Part shown: piece by piece, positions 35,667 through 44,104 of the stretch
Numbering within the stretch: the first letter of the stretch is position 1
Layout: the number at the start of each line of letters is the position of its first letter
Source: Devosia sp. YR412
GTDB lineage: Bacteria; Pseudomonadota; Alphaproteobacteria; Rhizobiales; Devosiaceae
Direction of reading: 5' to 3'
Assembly: GCF_900110945.1 (NCBI RefSeq)
Contig: NZ_FOFL01000006.1
Coordinates: 124,001 to 188,000 of the forward strand
Length of the DNA stretch: 64,000 nucleotides
The notes under the pieces: model-generated
Databases searched by the model: none
What the model saw: only the letters and a program-made list of their open reading frames with translations
What the model was told of the DNA's origin: nothing
Program-made: the position numbers and the translations under genes

Positions 35667-36554
35667 CTAGAGGCCGAACTTTTCCAGCACGTCCTCATAT
35701 TCGTCGCGCACCACTTCCGCGTCGCGTCCCGAATTCCAGCCGGCAGCGATCTGCGCCTTGATGGCTGGATCTAGCGCCGCCCATTTGGCATCCCAATCGG
35801 CGCCATTGGCGGTCCAGTAGCCGACCAGCTCGTAGCGCTCGGGCGGCAATCGCAGCTCCTGGCGGACGAATTTGCGAATTGACCGCACCACCTTCTGCTC
35901 ACCGGCCACCCAGATATAGCCGGGCGTCCTGGGCAGCGGCACCGCGCCGACCACTTCGCCCATGCGGCTCGGCGCCACGCCGTTGCCGCTCTTGTGCAGC
36001 CAGGTCACTTTGGCTGCCGGATGATGCGGCAGCACCAGCTCGTCTTCGGCAGACGCCACTTCGACAAACATTCGGCTTTCGATGTGGCGCGGGGTCTGTT
36101 CGAGAATGCGCGACAGGGCCGGCAGACCGGTGGCATCGCAGACCAGCAATTGCCAGAGCGCATCCGCCGGGCGGCTATAGAGTCCACGCGGGCGGTTGAT
36201 GGTGACCGTGTCGCCGACCTTGGCATCCAGCGCCCAGGCGCAGGCCAGGCCACCCTCGTGAATGACGAAATCCACGTCGATCTCGACCGGGTCGGCGCGG
36301 TAGCGGCGCACGGTATAGGTCGAGCAGCGGATGGCGTCCTGTCCGTCGGGATAGGTCCAGCGGCCATTGTCGGTGATCACCGGCAGGTGCAGCTTGCCGG
36401 TCTTTTCATTGGGGAAGAACAGCCGCAGATATTCGTCGCCGATGCCGGTGGTGGTGAGCTCGGAGAGCCCTGCCCCGCCCAAGGTCAGCCGCAGCATGCC
36501 CGGGGTCAGTTGCTGACGCGACAGCACCCTGGCTTCGTGGAACATCCGGCTCAT
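35667..36554 (-). CDS. Siderophore-interacting protein (ferric-siderophore reductase, ViuB type)
   Basis: 295-residue cytoplasmic flavoprotein that releases iron from imported siderophores. FAD-binding barrel with CSTYTVRRYR and the segment DVDFVIHEGGLACAWALDAKVGDTVTINRPRG, then an NAD(P)H-binding SIP domain with LLVCDATGLPALSRILEQ and YIWVAGEQKVVRSIRKFVRQELRL, all typical. ATG 36554 with CGGAG upstream. A TGA-N9-TCA dyad lies about 75 bases before the start, matching an iron-responsive operator. No siderophore receptor or synthesis gene is beside it. Confidence 0.92.
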   Translation of the reverse strand: MSRMFHEARVLSRQQLTPGMLRLTLGGAGLSELTTTGIGDEYLRLFFPNEKTGKLHLPVITDNGRWTYPDGQDAIRCSTYTVRRYRADPVEIDVDFVIHEGGLACAWALDAKVGDTVTINRPRGLYSRPADALWQLLVCDATGLPALSRILEQTPRHIESRMFVEVASAEDELVLPHHPAAKVTWLHKSGNGVAPSRMGEVVGAVPLPRTPGYIWVAGEQKVVRSIRKFVRQELRLPPERYELVGYWTANGADWDAKWAALDPAIKAQIAAGWNSGRDAEVVRDEYEDVLEKFGL

Positions 36555-36629
36555 GCTAACTCCGCTGCGCAGACACGATGGCAGGGCCGGTAACGGGCAG
36601 CCCGGCCTATTGCTGCGTGCTATATTTCC

Positions 36630-36644
36630 TGACCGGTTTAGTCA
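36630..36644 (-). promoter_or_regulatory. Iron-responsive-operator-like dyad (TGA-N9-TCA)
   Basis: TGACCGGTTTAGTCA overlaps a TTGACT -35-like hexamer on the minus strand upstream of the siderophore-interacting gene. TGA-N9-TCA is the IRO motif recognised by the rhizobial iron repressor RirA. Short motif, so chance occurrence is possible, but the target gene fits. Confidence 0.5.
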
Positions 36645-36646
36645 AG

Positions 36647-38491
36647 TTATGAGCCGCGCAGCCAGCCGAGCCGCCGGCCGGCGATGCGCCTGGCCGCCAG
36701 AGCAGGCACGGCTGGCTGGTGCGGAGTCTTGAACCAGTAGAAGGGCTTGTACACCAGTTCGCGCAGAGCCCGCAGCGTGGCGAGACCAATCAGCAGCCAA
36801 TAGAGCGGCAGGAAGACCTGCCGCGACAGCAGATGGAGATGGCCCAGCCGGGTCAGTCCTCTGACCGTCATGGCCAGCGCGCTGCCATAACCCAGGGCCA
36901 GCATGGCGAGATAGAAGACGGTCCATAGCGAGCCATCGACCAGGCCGGCTCCGGCGGCGATGCGCCAGGTGAGTGTCGCGAGGAAGGCGCAATGCAATAC
37001 CGGGGCGACGATCATCCCCAGCACCAGCGTCTGGAAGGCGAGAAAGCCCGGCCAGCCCATTTCCTTCAGCAAGGTGCCGGGATCACGATTGTGCACGATA
37101 AAGGTCTGCATCCAGCCCTTCATCCAGCGCGTGCGCTGGCCGAGCCAAGGTGCCAGTTTGGTCGGCGCATGTTCGAGTGTGTGCGATTCCAGCACATCCA
37201 CGCGTAGCCGCCGCCGTGCCAACCGCGTGCCGAGGTCGGCATCTTCGGTGACGTTGAAGGCGTCCCAACCACCCAGCTGACGCAAAGCCTCAAGGCGAAA
37301 GTGGTTGGAGGTACCGCCGAGCGGCATGGGTAGGCGCCAGCGCGCCAGGGCCGGCAAGAGCACCGAGAACAGGCCGGCATATTCGCCGGCAAATTGCGCC
37401 GTCAGCCAACTGGCGCGGCCATTGTCGATCACCAATTGCGCCTGCAGGCAGACCAGCTCCGGCGCATCGCGAAAGCGCACGGCGGCTTTCCAGAGCTGGT
37501 CGGGGTCGGGAATGTCTTCGGCGTCAAACACCACGACATGTTCGCCCAGGCACAGCGGCAGGGCAAAATCGAGCGCCTTGGGCTTGGTGCGCGGCGCCGC
37601 ATCGGGCACGCTGACCAGCGAGAAGCGCGGCTCGCCCAGATGCCGCCGCACGGCGGCAATGGTATCAAGCGAGGCGGCTTCGACGACAAATTTAATGTCC
37701 AATCGGTCTTCCGGATAGTCCAGCGCCCGCATCGCCGCAAACAGCTGGCTGACCATGGCGGCCTCGTTACGCAGCGGGATCAGCACGGAATAGACCGGCA
37801 GCTCTTCATCAACCGGCCGCACCAGCCTTGTCGGCGCAGGCAGCGGTTCAAAGGCTGCGGCCAGACGGATTGCCGCCGGAGCCAGCAGCAGCACCATGGT
37901 CACCGGCAGAAGCAGAAGCTGGGCGAAATGCGGTGCCGTCAGCACCAACGCGACCAGCAGGATGATGGCGGCGACGAAGCTTTGCCGCGCCGGCCTGGTC
38001 AGTTCGAGTTGCGCCGTGGCGAAGGGCCAGCGCCGCGCCAGGTTTTGTCGCGCTGCATCGATCAGCGCCGGGCTGGCCGCGGTAACGAGGTAATCGCGCA
38101 GGGCCGCCTCGGGGACGATGCAGACCAGATGGCGCAGATGGGGCTTGCTGAGCAGGCGCTTCCTGAGCCGGATCAGGTCGAAGAAATCGGGCGCCGTGAA
38201 CGCCATTTCGCAATCGGGCAGTCGCAGGCGCAGCAGCCGCACCGACGCCAGCCCTTCGAGCCGGGTCGGCTCCATCTCACCCTGCAGGCTATCGGGCACG
38301 CGGTCATAGAAGCTGTAACCGGCCCACGCCGCGGCGCGCTGCATCACCACCGTCGGGTGCATGCCCAGCGCGGTGGCGCAATAGAGCAGGACATCGACCT
38401 CGCGCAGCAGCGCTGTTTCGAGGACGTTCAGCGCCCTTTCTTCGGGAGCGCCTGCCAGGATGGCCTTGACCAGATCGAGTGCGTGCGACAT
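36647..38491 (-). CDS. Membrane family 2 glycosyltransferase
   Basis: 614 residues. N-terminal soluble region (about 1-170), a pair of membrane helices (FVAAIILLVALVLTAPHFAQLLLLPVTMVLLL), a GT2 catalytic domain and three or four C-terminal helices. Catalytic markers: SVLIPLRNEAAMV, VFDAEDIPDPDQLW (DxD-like), NVTEDADLGTRLA (acceptor-side TED) and QRTRWMKGW (QxxRW), the set found in processive cellulose/chitin-synthase-like enzymes. Probably assembles or exports a surface polysaccharide at the inner membrane; the sugar is unknown. It stands alone, without other polysaccharide genes, next to a LuxR-type regulator on the same strand. Confidence 0.83.
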   Translation of the reverse strand: MSHALDLVKAILAGAPEERALNVLETALLREVDVLLYCATALGMHPTVVMQRAAAWAGYSFYDRVPDSLQGEMEPTRLEGLASVRLLRLRLPDCEMAFTAPDFFDLIRLRKRLLSKPHLRHLVCIVPEAALRDYLVTAASPALIDAARQNLARRWPFATAQLELTRPARQSFVAAIILLVALVLTAPHFAQLLLLPVTMVLLLAPAAIRLAAAFEPLPAPTRLVRPVDEELPVYSVLIPLRNEAAMVSQLFAAMRALDYPEDRLDIKFVVEAASLDTIAAVRRHLGEPRFSLVSVPDAAPRTKPKALDFALPLCLGEHVVVFDAEDIPDPDQLWKAAVRFRDAPELVCLQAQLVIDNGRASWLTAQFAGEYAGLFSVLLPALARWRLPMPLGGTSNHFRLEALRQLGGWDAFNVTEDADLGTRLARRRLRVDVLESHTLEHAPTKLAPWLGQRTRWMKGWMQTFIVHNRDPGTLLKEMGWPGFLAFQTLVLGMIVAPVLHCAFLATLTWRIAAGAGLVDGSLWTVFYLAMLALGYGSALAMTVRGLTRLGHLHLLSRQVFLPLYWLLIGLATLRALRELVYKPFYWFKTPHQPAVPALAARRIAGRRLGWLRGS

Positions 38492-38671
38492 CGGACCGCT
38501 CCCGCGTCAGCATAAATCCGGCGCAGTCGATCCTGATGAAGTCTTGCAGAAAATATTATGAAACGACCGACAGTTAGCACCATACACGAACGCAGCAAAG
38601 CCAAGCACAGTCATCATATTGCCCCTCAACAACAACGATACTGCCCAACAAGGCACGCTATACCTTATTCG

Positions 38672-38699
38672 TATAATTACTTATTGGGAAGTAATTGTA
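38672..38699. other. AT-rich inverted repeat downstream of luxR-type gene
   Basis: TATAATTACTT-N6-AAGTAATTGTA (10 of 11 paired) just past the stop of the LuxR-type gene and about 180 bases before the glycosyltransferase start. No T-run on the minus strand, so it may be an operator rather than a terminator. The surrounding 218-base gap is unusually AT-rich. Confidence 0.4.
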
Positions 38700-38709
38700 T
38701 TTTGTTGTT

Positions 38710-39420
38710 TCAGAGGACGATAAGCTTGCGACGGACAGCTTCGACGACAGTCTGCACGCGATTACTGGTGCCGAGACGCTTCTGCGCATTCTCGCAATGC
38801 TGGTTGATTGTCCGTGCGCTCAAGCCGGTGATTTCGGCGATCTCCGACGCAGTCTTGCCCGCCGCCACCCATTTGAGCACTTCGCCCTCGCGCTCGGTGA
38901 TGATGCGGTCCGGTTCGGGCTGGCGGTTGAGATAGCGCAACTGGCCATAGGTGTAGAGCGCCAGCATATGCAGTTCGAGCCGCTGCTGCTCGTCGAGGCC
39001 CTTCGGATCACCGACGAGGGACACCCCGCCTTCAAGCGCGCCTTCGATATGGATGGGAATGCAAAGCCCACCGGTCAGGCCGTGCTCTGCGGCCTCGATC
39101 TTGAGCTTGTGCATTTCAGGCTCGGTGACCGGATCGTAAGGCGCTTCATCCCAGTCGAAGGGCATGCTGGTGGTCATGCAGTGGCGCGCTATGTAGTCGT
39201 AGCGCATATAGCCCATTTTGACGTAGTGCTCGTACCAGGCGATATTGCCGCCAAACAGCAGGACGGCGTCGCTGATATCCATATTGGCGTCGGGCAGGCC
39301 GGAAATGAAAAAGCTGCGGAAGCCGTAACTGCCGATAGCGTCCTGAAAAATTTCCAGAATACCGCGCGTGCTGGTCTGCTGCTGGATCGTTTCGATGATC
39401 GCTTTAAGATTGGCGTTCAC
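38710..39420 (-). CDS. LuxR-family quorum-sensing regulator (solo)
   Basis: 236 residues, the usual size for acyl-homoserine-lactone receptors. Start taken at GTG 39420 (VNANLKAIIETIQQQ), preceded by GGGGGA; a GTG at 39453 is an alternative. N-terminal autoinducer-binding domain: with TraR numbering W57, Y61, D70, W85 and the Gly at 113 are all kept with exact spacing (AWYEHY, YD, PFDW, TGGLCIP), while P71 is replaced by Tyr. C-terminal LuxR helix-turn-helix: ITEREGEVLKWVAAGKTASEIAEITGLSARTINQHCENAQKRLG. No luxI synthase is in the window, so it is a solo that may listen to its own or foreign lactones. Confidence 0.9.
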   Translation of the reverse strand: MNANLKAIIETIQQQTSTRGILEIFQDAIGSYGFRSFFISGLPDANMDISDAVLLFGGNIAWYEHYVKMGYMRYDYIARHCMTTSMPFDWDEAPYDPVTEPEMHKLKIEAAEHGLTGGLCIPIHIEGALEGGVSLVGDPKGLDEQQRLELHMLALYTYGQLRYLNRQPEPDRIITEREGEVLKWVAAGKTASEIAEITGLSARTINQHCENAQKRLGTSNRVQTVVEAVRRKLIVL

Positions 39421-39486
39421 CTTGTCCCCCCACCAGATTTCATATCCCACCACTGGTCAATTTCGGCGTCACATGCAAGGGCGCCA

Positions 39487-39504
39487 ATGTACGGATTCGT
39501 ACTT
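39487..39504. promoter_or_regulatory. tra/lux-box-like dyad upstream of the LuxR-type gene
   Basis: ATGTACGGATTCGTACTT, core GTACG-N4-CGTAC perfect. It matches the 18-bp tra box at 12 of 18 positions by eye and sits 67-84 bases before the chosen start. Suggests autoregulation. Confidence 0.5.
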
Positions 39505-39508
39505 TAAA

Positions 39509-39540
39509 CTGAAACGGCCGCCCGATGGCGACCGTTTCAG
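39509..39540 (-). terminator. Intrinsic terminator of hslO
   Basis: 9-bp stem CTGAAACGG / CCGTTTCAG with extra inner pairs, beginning 16 bases past the hslO stop and followed on the minus strand by TTTAAAG. Short T-run but well placed. Confidence 0.65.
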
Positions 39541-39556
39541 CACGACAGCAATGTCG

Positions 39557-40579
39557 CTAGTGCTTGGCGTCAAATTGATGCGGATTGAAGTGATAGGCGG
39601 TCGAGCAGAACTCGCAGACAACTTCGATCTCGCCGTCGACAGCCATTTCCTCGCGGTCTTCGGCAGTGAAATTGGTGCCCAGCATGTCTTCGATGCGATC
39701 GGCCGAGCAGGAGCAGCGCTCGACCATCGGCATGGGCGCGAACACCCGCACCCCGGTCTCGTGATAGAGCCGGAACAGCAGGCGTTCGGAGGTCAGGTCC
39801 GGATCGGCCAGTTCGAGATCGTCGAGCGTCGACAGATGCACCTTGGCCTCGTTCCAGCCATCCGCCTCGATGAAATCGGGGTCGGCGGTATTGGGATTGT
39901 CGAAATTGCCGTCCCCCGGCAGGTCCTTCATATGCGAGATGCCGTGCTCGGGCAGATGCTGGATCAACACGCCACCGGCGCGCCAATGCGGGCGATGATC
40001 GCCCTTCTTGGTGAACTCGGCGACGGCCAGGCGCACCTGGGTCGGGATTTGCTCGGACTGCATGAAATAGGTATGCGCGACCTCTTCGAGCGAATTGCCT
40101 TCCAGCGCGACAATACCCTGGTAGCGCTCGGTGTGCGGGCCCTGGTCGATGGTCATGGCCAGATGCCCCTTGCCGAGCAATTGGCTGGGCCTGGTGCGAC
40201 CCTCTTCGGCGGCCTTGACCAGCGCTTCGCGGTCGAAACGGGCATAGCCGCGCAAGCCATCGGGCGCGTCGAAATCGACGACGATCAGGTTCACCGGACC
40301 ATCGGTCTGGGTCTGCATGATGAACTTGCCCTCGAATTTGAGCGAGGAGCCGATCAGCGCGGCCAGAACCACCGCTTCGCCGAGCAGGCGCGCGACGGGG
40401 GCGGGATAATTGTGGCGGGACAGAATCGTATCGAGCGCCTCGCCCAGCCGCACGCTGCGGCCGCGGGTATCGAGCTTGTCCAGCGTAAACGGCACGACGG
40501 TATCATCGCCGCTTTCCGGCCGGTCGAGCCCGAGGGCATTCATCAGGTTCTCGGTCATGGTCGTGCTATCCGTCGTCAT
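39557..40579 (-). CDS. hslO: Hsp33 redox-regulated holdase chaperone
   Basis: About 340 residues; slightly long for Hsp33 because of an N-terminal tail. Cytoplasmic chaperone switched on by oxidation that releases zinc. The four zinc cysteines are present near the C-terminus: RCSCSADR (CxC) and CEFCSTAYHF (CxxC). Core motifs include ARLLGEAVVLAALIGSSLKFEGKF and YMQ-type region HTYFMQSEQIPT. The start is uncertain: ATG 40579, GTG 40588 or ATG 40558, none with a strong ribosome site. It follows argF on the same strand, an arrangement common in alphaproteobacteria. Confidence 0.94.
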   Translation of the reverse strand: MTTDSTTMTENLMNALGLDRPESGDDTVVPFTLDKLDTRGRSVRLGEALDTILSRHNYPAPVARLLGEAVVLAALIGSSLKFEGKFIMQTQTDGPVNLIVVDFDAPDGLRGYARFDREALVKAAEEGRTRPSQLLGKGHLAMTIDQGPHTERYQGIVALEGNSLEEVAHTYFMQSEQIPTQVRLAVAEFTKKGDHRPHWRAGGVLIQHLPEHGISHMKDLPGDGNFDNPNTADPDFIEADGWNEAKVHLSTLDDLELADPDLTSERLLFRLYHETGVRVFAPMPMVERCSCSADRIEDMLGTNFTAEDREEMAVDGEIEVVCEFCSTAYHFNPHQFDAKH

Positions 40580-40630
40580 TGTGGTCACGTGGCTTTCGGT
40601 GGGCCGATCCTTCGGGCGCCGGAAAGACTA

Positions 40631-40663
40631 CTGCGTCGCCTCCCCTCAAGGGAAGCGACGCAG
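40631..40663 (-). terminator. Hairpin between argF and hslO
   Basis: Perfect 9-bp outer stem CTGCGTCGC / GCGACGCAG with further pairing inside (CCCCTCAAGGG). On the minus strand TAGTCTTTCC follows, a weak T-run. Probably limits read-through from argF to hslO. Confidence 0.5.
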
Positions 40664-40695
40664 CAATGGTATCACAGCAGCTGCAGTCGAAACGT

Positions 40696-41628
40696 CTAAT
40701 TCACGTCGACGCCGAAGGCCCAGCACAGGATGGCTTTTTGGGCATGCAGGCGATTTTCGGCCTCGTCGAACACCACCGACTGGGGACCGTCGATTACCTC
40801 GTCGGTCACCTCGTCGCCGCGATGGGCGGGTAGGCAGTGCATGAAGAGGGCGTTTTTATCCGCCAAGGCCATCAAATTGGTGTTGACCTGATAGGGTTTC
40901 AAGACCCGGCGGCGCTCGGCGGCATCGACGTCGCCCATCGACACCCAGGTATCGGTGATGACGAGATCGGCGCCTTCCACGGCCTCGCGCGGATCTTCGA
41001 TCAGTTTGACCCGCGAACCGGCGCGCTGGATGTCCAGCATCAGGTCCTTCTCGGGGCTATATTCATCGGGCACGGCAATGGTCAGGTCGCAACCGAACAC
41101 TTCGGCGGCATTGACCCAGGAGTGCAGCACATTGTTGCTGTCGCCAACCCAGGCCACCTTGGCACCCTTGATATTGCCGCGGTGCTCTTCGAAGGTCTGG
41201 AGGTCGGCCATGATCTGGCAGGGATGCGCCCGGCGGGTCAGGCCGTTGATCACCGGCACGGTGGCGCCTTCAGCCAGTTCGAGCAGGTCGGCATGGCTGA
41301 GGATACGGATCATGATGGCATCGACATAGCGGCTCATCACCTTGGCGGTGTCTTCCAGCGTCTCTTCACGCGACAGCTGCATTTCCTGGCCGGAGAGCAT
41401 GATGGTCTCGCCGCCGAGTTGGCGCATGCCGACGTCGAAGGACACGCGGGTGCGGGTCGACTGGCGCTCGAAGATCATCGCCAGGACCTTGTCCTTGAGC
41501 GGCTGCGGCCGGTCGCCGTCCTTGAGACGCGCTTTCAGCGATGCAGCCGTGTCGAGCATGCCGCGCAGGGTGGTGTAGTCGAAGTCGTCGATCGATAGAA
41601 AATGCCGTGGGGTGCCGGTCGAAGTCAT
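40696..41628 (-). CDS. argF: Ornithine carbamoyltransferase
   Basis: 310 residues. Makes citrulline from ornithine and carbamoyl phosphate in arginine biosynthesis. Carbamoyl-phosphate motif [23 protein letters not shown], ornithine-binding region [10 protein letters not shown] and catalytic HCLPAHRG are all intact. Follows argD by 120 bases on the same strand, so the two form an arginine operon with hslO behind. Confidence 0.96.
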   Translation of the reverse strand: MTSTGTPRHFLSIDDFDYTTLRGMLDTAASLKARLKDGDRPQPLKDKVLAMIFERQSTRTRVSFDVGMRQLGGETIMLSGQEMQLSREETLEDTAKVMSRYVDAIMIRILSHADLLELAEGATVPVINGLTRRAHPCQIMADLQTFEEHRGNIKGAKVAWVGDSNNVLHSWVNAAEVFGCDLTIAVPDEYSPEKDLMLDIQRAGSRVKLIEDPREAVEGADLVITDTWVSMGDVDAAERRRVLKPYQVNTNLMALADKNALFMHCLPAHRGDEVTDEVIDGPQSVVFDEAENRLHAQKAILCWAFGVDVN

Positions 41629-41748
41629 GATCCGGGTTCCTTTGTGACGCTATGGAATGATGCGTGCTAAAATAGCCTGCCACCCTACCGGGGCGGAGGG
41701 AACAGACCGCGTCGTCGGCGCCCGAAATAACGCACGCTCAAAGCCATG

Positions 41749-42948
41749 TCAGTCGACCGCTGGAACCGAAGCCGTCTCGGCCTCGATCGCCTCGAAGGCC
41801 GCGCCGAGTTTGGCGACGGCTTCCTCGATATCGGCTTCGGTGACGATCAGCGGCGGGATCAGCCGCAGCACATTGTCACCGGCGCCAATGGCCAGCAGGC
41901 GGTGGTCGTCGCGCAGCCGCGACACGAAATCGCGCACCGGCGGGGTGATCTTGATGCCGGCGAGGAGACCCTTGCCGCGCAGTTCCAGCACATAGTCAGG
42001 ATATTTCTGCGCCAGCTGCTGCAGGTGCCAGGCGAGCTTCTGGCCCATCTGGTTGACGTGATCGATGAAGCCGGGTGCCAGGATGCGATCCAGCACAGCG
42101 TTGCCGACGGCCGTGGCCAGCGGATTGCCGCCATAGGTCGAACCATGCGTGCCGGGGACCATGGAGGCGGCGACATCGCCCTTGGCGAGGCAGGCGCCGA
42201 GCGGAAAGCCGCCGCCGATGGCCTTGGCCACTGCAACGATATCGGGGGTGATGCCACTCCATTCGAAAGCAAAGAAGCGGCCGGTGCGGCCATAGCCGCA
42301 TTGCACTTCGTCAAGGATTAGCAGCATGCCATGTTCGTCACAGAGCGCGCGCAGGCCCTGCATGAATTCAGGCGTCATCGCTGTCACGCCGCCCTCGCCC
42401 TGCACGGTTTCGATCAGAATGGCGCAGGTCTGCTTGCCGATCAGCGCCTTGACGGCTTCGAGGTCGCCGGGCGCGGTATGCTTGAAGCCCTGCATCGGCG
42501 GGCCAAAGCCTTCGAGATAGCTGGGGTTACCGCCGGCCGCGATCGTGCCCATGGTGCGGCCATGGAAAGAGCCGGTAAAGGCAATGATCTCGTAGCGATC
42601 GACTTCGCCCTTGGCCCAGAAATAATGCCGCGCGGTCTTGATGGCGCATTCGAGCGCCTCGGCGCCGGAATTGGTGAAAAACACGCTATCGGCAAAGGTC
42701 GCATCGACAAGCCGCTGGCCCAGCCGCTCCTGCTCGGGAATGGTGAAGACGTTACTGGTGTGCCAGACCTTGTCGGCGGCAGATTTCAGCGCCGAGACGA
42801 TATGCGCGTCGCCATGGCCGAGCGCGTTGACGGCAATGCCGGAATGGAAATCGAGATAATCTCGGCCCTGCTGGTCATACAGGCGCATGCCTTCGCCCCG
42901 CTCGAAAGCGAGATCGGACCGGGCATAGGTGCCGTAGAGCGCAGACAT
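41749..42948 (-). CDS. argD: Acetylornithine aminotransferase
   Basis: 399-residue PLP enzyme that converts N-acetylglutamate semialdehyde to N-acetylornithine. Start ATG 42948 (MSALYGTYARSDLAFERGEG) because AAGGA lies 7 bases upstream; ATG 42954 is too close to it. Motifs: FTNSGAEALECAIKTAR (PLP phosphate), TGSFHGRTMG, LDEVQCGYGRTG and the Schiff-base Lys in VAVAKAIGGGFPLGA. A terminator-like hairpin with T-rich tail lies in its leader, about 60 bases before the start codon. Confidence 0.95.
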   Translation of the reverse strand: MSALYGTYARSDLAFERGEGMRLYDQQGRDYLDFHSGIAVNALGHGDAHIVSALKSAADKVWHTSNVFTIPEQERLGQRLVDATFADSVFFTNSGAEALECAIKTARHYFWAKGEVDRYEIIAFTGSFHGRTMGTIAAGGNPSYLEGFGPPMQGFKHTAPGDLEAVKALIGKQTCAILIETVQGEGGVTAMTPEFMQGLRALCDEHGMLLILDEVQCGYGRTGRFFAFEWSGITPDIVAVAKAIGGGFPLGACLAKGDVAASMVPGTHGSTYGGNPLATAVGNAVLDRILAPGFIDHVNQMGQKLAWHLQQLAQKYPDYVLELRGKGLLAGIKITPPVRDFVSRLRDDHRLLAIGAGDNVLRLIPPLIVTEADIEEAVAKLGAAFEAIEAETASVPAVD

Positions 42949-43007
42949 GGTCATTTCCTTATCTATAGGGGCTGAAAACAGCGTGGCGGGTGAACGTGAC
43001 AATAGCG

Positions 43008-43046
43008 CCACAAAAATCAAAAACGCGCTCGTTGCGCAGCGCGTTT
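43008..43046 (-). terminator. Terminator-like hairpin in the argD leader
   Basis: On the minus strand AAACGCGCT-N8-AGCGCGTTT (9-bp perfect) is followed by a broken T-tract TTTTTGATTTTTG. No minus-strand gene lies upstream, so it sits in the 5' leader of argD rather than at a gene end, as an attenuator would. Confidence 0.55.
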
Positions 43047-43109
43047 ACCTGCCTGAGTAAGGCCGTTTTTGCGATATAAGTCAATGATCACGGGGCAAGT
43101 GCCTGATTT

Positions 43110-43307
43110 GACTCAGCAAGTCGTTAAGGCAATTTTAACCAGTGAATATACGGGGAAAGTCGCCCCCGACTCTTGATCCTGATTCCACCGATAGCGTATC
43201 CTCTCAGTTATTGGGAAACACGACATCTCGTGTGGCGGACCCATCAAGCATACGACGCCTAGCGTTTGACGGCTGCCATGGCCATTTGGCGGCGCAATGA
43301 AGGATTC
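43110..43307. promoter_or_regulatory. Cluster of four GANTC (CcrM) sites at gcrA
   Basis: GACTC at 43110 and 43168, GATTC at 43181 and 43303. GANTC is the target of the alphaproteobacterial cell-cycle methylase CcrM, and GcrA acts at methylated GANTC. Four sites in 200 bases of GC-rich DNA upstream of gcrA itself suggest methylation-dependent control. Confidence 0.6.
43124..43138. promoter_or_regulatory. CtrA box upstream of gcrA
   Basis: TTAA-GGCAATT-TTAA, a perfect full CtrA site (TTAA-N7-TTAA), about 160 bases before gcrA. CtrA represses gcrA in Caulobacter. Confidence 0.7.
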
Positions 43308-43902
43308 TGTTTTGACGATGGTTTCAGGAGCACAACCGGCGGGCTGGACTGACGAGCGCGTCGAGACCCTTAAGAAGCTCTGGATGGAAGGGCTCAGCGC
43401 CAGCCAGATTGCCGGCGAACTCGGCGAAGGCGTGACCCGCAATGCCGTGATCGGCAAGGTTCACCGCCTCAAGCTTTCAGCCCGGGCCAAGCCCACCAAT
43501 TCGGCACCCCGCGCCCGTCCGGCAGCACGCCCGGCCCCGCGCCGCGTCGCCAGCCCTTCGGCCGGCGTCTCGTCGTCCGCGTCGATGTCGGGTGGCGCGG
43601 CCAAAATGGCGCGTCCGACCATGCAGGCCTCGCGGCCACAGTCGATCGGCGCCACCGCGCTGGCCATGGACCCGCAGATGGATGCCGAGCTCTATGTGGC
43701 CCCCGCCGCAGCCGAGCTGTTCATCCCCGAGGACAAGCGCCTCAACCTGCTGCAGCTCACCGAAGCCACCTGCAAGTGGCCGATCGGCGACCCGCTGACC
43801 AAGGATTTCTACTTCTGCGGCCAGCACAGCCTCGAAAGCGGCCCCTACTGCGATTTCCACTCCCGTCGCGCCTATCACCAGGTCGACAAGAAGCGCCGCT
43901 GA
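43297..43902 (+). CDS. gcrA: GcrA cell-cycle regulator
   Basis: 201 residues (194 if ATG 43318 is used; neither start has a strong ribosome site). Alphaproteobacterial sigma-70 cofactor that activates S-phase genes at methylated GANTC sites. N-terminal helix-turn-helix GWTDERVETLKKLWMEGLSASQIAGELGEGVTRNAVIGKVHRL is diagnostic; a Pro/Ala/Ser-rich linker follows; the C-terminal RNA-polymerase-binding domain shows CKWPIGDP, FCGQHSLESGPYCDFHSRRAY. An intrinsic terminator follows. Confidence 0.96.
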   Translation: MKDSVLTMVSGAQPAGWTDERVETLKKLWMEGLSASQIAGELGEGVTRNAVIGKVHRLKLSARAKPTNSAPRARPAARPAPRRVASPSAGVSSSASMSGGAAKMARPTMQASRPQSIGATALAMDPQMDAELYVAPAAAELFIPEDKRLNLLQLTEATCKWPIGDPLTKDFYFCGQHSLESGPYCDFHSRRAYHQVDKKRR

Positions 43903-43925
43903 TTTTACGGCAGCATCGGAATCAG

Positions 43926-43954
43926 AAAAGGGCGCCCGCGAGGCGCCCTTTTTT
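43926..43954 (+). terminator. Intrinsic terminator of gcrA
   Basis: 11-bp stem AAAAGGGCGCC / GGCGCCCTTTT, 5-base loop, run of six T. Just downstream of the gcrA stop. Confidence 0.9.
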
Positions 43955-44009
43955 GTTTTGGACAGAGTCGCGGTTATCTCAGATCTTGCCACAGGCACGG
44001 GACGGACTT

Positions 44010-44030
44010 CCCTCCCCCTTGTGGGGAGGG
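44010..44030. repeat. GC-rich hairpin between gcrA and phoR
   Basis: CCCTCCCC-CTTGT-GGGGAGGG between convergent genes. Resembles one arm of the other CT-rich palindromic repeats in the window; probably a decayed copy. Confidence 0.45.
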
Positions 44031-44104
44031 AGTGAGGTGGGGGTGATGGGTGACAGCCGAGAGTTAGGAGGGGCACTCAAACAAAAGTGCCATAGGCTCA
44101 AGCC

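Larger units (their letters stand above)
42949..43296. promoter_or_regulatory. 348-base divergent control region argD / gcrA
   Basis: Holds, from left to right: the argD ribosome site; the leader hairpin 43021-43046; a perfect CtrA box; and several GANTC methylation sites. No coding sequence is seen in it. Confidence 0.7.
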
